Source: Thermocrispum agreste DSM 44070 | GTDB lineage: Bacteria > Actinomycetota > Actinomycetes > Mycobacteriales > Pseudonocardiaceae | DNA: 64,000 nucleotides | Assembly (NCBI RefSeq): GCF_000427905.1 | Contig: NZ_ATYX01000007.1 | Span: 186,001-250,000, forward strand | Reading direction: 5' to 3' | Made by a program: the position numbers and the translations under genes | Shown here: positions 62,124 to 64,000 of the stretch, one piece after another | How positions within the stretch are numbered: position 1 is the stretch's first letter | How the letters are laid out: each line of letters opens with the position of its first letter | The notes under the pieces: model-generated | What the model was told of the DNA's origin: nothing | The model's database searches: none | What the model saw: only the letters and a program-made list of their open reading frames with translations

Positions 62124-62585
62124 TCAGGTGGTGAAGAGCTCGTGAGCGCGCCGATCGATCTCCTCCGGGCTGACGTCTTCCACGTGCGACGCGACGTACC
62201 AGGCGTGGCCGAACGGATCCCTGATGGCGGCGCCACGATCGCCGTAGAACTCGGTCCGCAGCTCGGCCTCCTGCCGCGCGCCACGCTCCACCGCTCTCCG
62301 CACCGTCTCGTCGGCGTCCTCCACGTAGACCATCAGCCGCACCGGCGCGGCGGCGTCCTCTTGGGGAGCATGGCTGTCGAAGACCGGGCTCTCCTCACCG
62401 AGCATGATCATCGAGTCGCCGATCCGGATTTCGGCGTGAGCCACCGTGCCGTCCGGCGCCGTCATCGGATCGCTGTGCAGGCGGCCGCCGAAGATCTCGG
62501 TGTAGAAGTCGATCGCGTCGGCCGCGCCGCGCACGGTCAGGCTGGCGATGACCCGCGGGTAGTCGTCGGGAATGGGCTTGGGCAT
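62124..62585 (-). CDS. VOC-family (glyoxalase/PhnB-like) protein
   Basis: 153 aa. Two beta-alpha-beta-beta-beta modules: SLTVRGAADAIDFYTEIFGG (about residues 15-34) and LMVYVEDADETVRRAVERGA (about 83-102). It ends in GDRGAAIRDPFGHAWYVASH, the conserved PhnB-like end with a metal-ligand Glu replaced by Ala. Such proteins are often small-molecule-binding or glyoxalase-like and have varied functions. It stands alone; role unknown. Confidence 0.86.
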   Translation of the reverse strand: MPKPIPDDYPRVIASLTVRGAADAIDFYTEIFGGRLHSDPMTAPDGTVAHAEIRIGDSMIMLGEESPVFDSHAPQEDAAAPVRLMVYVEDADETVRRAVERGARQEAELRTEFYGDRGAAIRDPFGHAWYVASHVEDVSPEEIDRRAHELFTT

Positions 62586-62724
62586 GACGCCTCCGATCGG
62601 TCGCTGACGACGGTGACCCCTCCCCTGCGGTCACCTGTCTGTCGTCCGCGACGGCGGAACGATTTCAGCCGGTGACCCGACGCAGGAACGGGCCGGCCCC
62701 ATCGGCAGGCATCCGTGGCGGCCG

Positions 62725-63888
62725 TCAGCCCTTCAGCCCGAGGCTGCGCGCGATGATCATCTTCTGCACCTCGGACGTGCCCTCGCCGATCTCCAGGATC
62801 TTGGCGTCGCGGTAGAACCGGCCCACCGGGTACTCGTTCATGAACCCGTAGCCGCCGAAGATCTGCGTGGCGTCCCGCGCGTTGTCCATCGCCGCGTTCG
62901 ACGAGACCAGCTTCGCGATCGCCGCCTCGGTCTTGAACGGCTCGCCGCGCAGCATCTTCGCCGCCGCCGCGTAGTAGGCCAGCCGCGCGGTGTGCGCCCG
63001 CGCCTGCATCTCGGCGATCTTGAACTGGATCGCCTGGTACGAGCCGATGGTCTTGCCGAACGCCACCCGCTCGCCGGCGTAGCGCACGCACTCGTCCACG
63101 CAGCCCTGAGCGAGCCCGGTGCCGATGGCGGCGATGGCCACCCGCCCTTCGTCCAGGATCGACAAGAACTGCGCATACCCTCGGCCGCGCTCGCCGAGCA
63201 GGTTCTCCGCGGGCACGCGCACGTCGGTGAACGACAGTCCGTGGGTGTCCGAGCAGGCCCAGCCGACCTTGGAGTACTTCTTCTCCACGGTGAAGCCCGG
63301 GGTCCCGGTCGGCACGATGATCGCCGAGATCTCCCGCCGCTTGCTGCCGGGCTCGAAGTCGGTCACCGCCGTCACGGTGACCAGGCGGGTGATGTCGGTG
63401 CCCGAGTTGGTGATGAACGCCTTCGAGCCGTTGATCACCCACTCGTCGCCGTCGAGCTTGGCCAGCGTGCGGGTCGCCCCGGCGTCGGACCCGCCGTCCG
63501 GTTCGGTGAGCCCGAACGCCCCCAGCGCCTCACCCGCGCACAGCGCGGGCAGCCACTCCTGCTTCTGCTTCTCCGTGCCGAACCGGTAGATCGGCATCGC
63601 GCCGAGCGAGACCCCGGCCTCCAGGGTGATCGCCACCGACGAGTCCACCCTGGCCAGCTCCTCCAGTGCCAGGCACAGCGCGAAGTAGTCGCCGCCCATC
63701 CCGCCGTACTCCTCCGGGAACGGCAGCCCGAACAAGCCCATCTCGCCCATCTGCGCGACCAGCTTGTACGGGAACTCCTCCCGCTCGTACAGCTCGCCGA
63801 TCACCGGGGCGACCTCGCGCTGGGCGAAGTCCTCCACGGTCTGCCGCAATGCGGCGTGCTCTTCTTCCAACTGCAGGTCGATGGCCAT
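62725..63888 (-). CDS. Acyl-CoA dehydrogenase
   Basis: 387 aa, normal family length. AFGLTEPDGGSDAGATRT is the FAD/substrate motif, GSKAFITNSGTDIT follows, and the C-terminal ILEIGEGTSEVQKMIIARSL contains a Glu-Gly-Thr at the classic catalytic position. The start has AGGAGGACTGAC upstream, which also contains the stop of the acyl-CoA carboxylase gene (1-base gap). A dehydrogenase immediately after a biotin carboxylase subunit suggests branched-chain (leucine/isovalerate) or odd-chain acyl-CoA breakdown. The Glu at that position differs from isovaleryl-CoA dehydrogenase, which lacks it. Confidence 0.9.
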   Translation of the reverse strand: MAIDLQLEEEHAALRQTVEDFAQREVAPVIGELYEREEFPYKLVAQMGEMGLFGLPFPEEYGGMGGDYFALCLALEELARVDSSVAITLEAGVSLGAMPIYRFGTEKQKQEWLPALCAGEALGAFGLTEPDGGSDAGATRTLAKLDGDEWVINGSKAFITNSGTDITRLVTVTAVTDFEPGSKRREISAIIVPTGTPGFTVEKKYSKVGWACSDTHGLSFTDVRVPAENLLGERGRGYAQFLSILDEGRVAIAAIGTGLAQGCVDECVRYAGERVAFGKTIGSYQAIQFKIAEMQARAHTARLAYYAAAAKMLRGEPFKTEAAIAKLVSSNAAMDNARDATQIFGGYGFMNEYPVGRFYRDAKILEIGEGTSEVQKMIIARSLGLKG

Positions 63889-63889
63889 G

Positions 63890-64000
63890 TCAGTCCTCCT
63901 GCTCGGCATGCGGGGTCACCACGGCAAGGACTTCGTCCAGCGCCACCTTCTGTCCCGGGGTCACCGGCAATTCGGTGACGAAGCCGGCCGTCGGCGCGGT
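63890..64000 (-). CDS. Biotin-dependent acyl-CoA carboxylase alpha subunit, C-terminal fragment
   Basis: The last 36 codons are visible; the gene continues beyond the right edge. TAPTAGFVTELPVTPGQKVA and LDEVLAVVTP are the second half of a biotinyl (BCCP) domain, after the biotin-Lys motif which lies outside the window. It ends 1 base before the acyl-CoA dehydrogenase ATG. The assignment to acetyl/propionyl- or methylcrotonyl-CoA carboxylase is open. Confidence 0.75.
   Translation of the reverse strand, partial: TAPTAGFVTELPVTPGQKVALDEVLAVVTPHAEQED

Noticed and set aside
62725-64000. Isovaleryl-CoA dehydrogenase assignment for the last acyl-CoA dehydrogenase
   Set aside because: The carboxylase neighbour fits leucine breakdown, but the Glu-Gly-Thr at the C-terminal catalytic position is not what isovaleryl-CoA dehydrogenases have, so only the family was named.

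Overview
The window is a contiguous piece of a high-GC actinobacterial chromosome. Almost every gene uses G/C in the third codon position, GTG starts and 4-base ATGA/GTGA overlaps are common, and several promoters look leaderless. A single Emb-type arabinosyltransferase together with a wax-ester-synthase/DGAT, Tex, an actinobacterial class F sortase and two families of ECF sigma factor suggest a Pseudonocardiaceae-like organism (Saccharopolyspora/Amycolatopsis type). The genus is an inference. I see no rRNA, tRNA, CRISPR array, insertion sequence, prophage or plasmid function.

Layout. 0-7.4 kb: a catabolic cluster for an aromatic or alicyclic acid (ring-hydroxylating dioxygenase beta and alpha subunits, acyl-CoA ligase, three enoyl-CoA hydratases, an SDR and a TetR regulator). 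7.6-10.5 kb: tandem duplicate methyltransferases, then a carboxymuconolactone-decarboxylase-like protein coupled to an ECF41 sigma factor and preceded by an ECF41-type promoter. 10.5-11.2 kb: a broken peptidase E gene. 11.3-13.7 kb: a SigE-family ECF sigma factor with a membrane partner, then a surface protein coupled to a class F sortase. 13.7-18.3 kb: two acyl-CoA dehydrogenase subunits and two SDRs in one overlapping operon, divergent from a TetR with a perfect palindromic operator between them. 18.4-26 kb: Tex, a GXWXG/DUF4334 protein, proline dehydrogenase plus amino-acid permease divergent from a PucR regulator, then a gene-free but highly structured stretch. 26-31.6 kb: an APH-like kinase, a Gfo/Idh/MocA oxidoreductase, a thioesterase behind an acyl-CoA dehydrogenase remnant, a TetR and a ROK kinase. 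31.8-38.4 kb: Emb arabinosyltransferase, WS/DGAT and an HSL-type esterase, separated by repeat-rich spacers.

38.5-49.6 kb is the most interesting region. Amidase and D-2-hydroxyacid dehydrogenase are divergent from an Asp/Glu-racemase-like enzyme and a GntR/FCD regulator. Further on, an aldehyde dehydrogenase is divergent from an aminotransferase and a DUF3830 protein, followed by an FAD-linked 2-hydroxyacid dehydrogenase and a TPP-dependent 2-oxoacid decarboxylase-like enzyme. Both divergent promoters carry nearly the same palindrome (ATTGTCGACAAT / GATTGTCAACAATC), so the GntR probably controls the set. The enzyme types parallel the mandelamide/mandelate route (amidase, racemase, dehydrogenase, decarboxylase, aldehyde dehydrogenase) but come from partly different families.

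50.4-64 kb: a P450 with a small partner protein and a leaderless TetR; the fatty-acid beta-oxidation pair FadB/FadA divergent from an unusual TetR with two HTH domains; an acyl-CoA dehydrogenase pair; an HD-domain phosphohydrolase; a decayed AHSA1/SRPBCC gene; a VOC protein; and an acyl-CoA dehydrogenase next to the end of a biotin-dependent acyl-CoA carboxylase. Short tandem repeats of different unit lengths (18, 24-25, 28, 32 and about 60 bp) occur in several gene-free spacers and are a recurring feature of this window.
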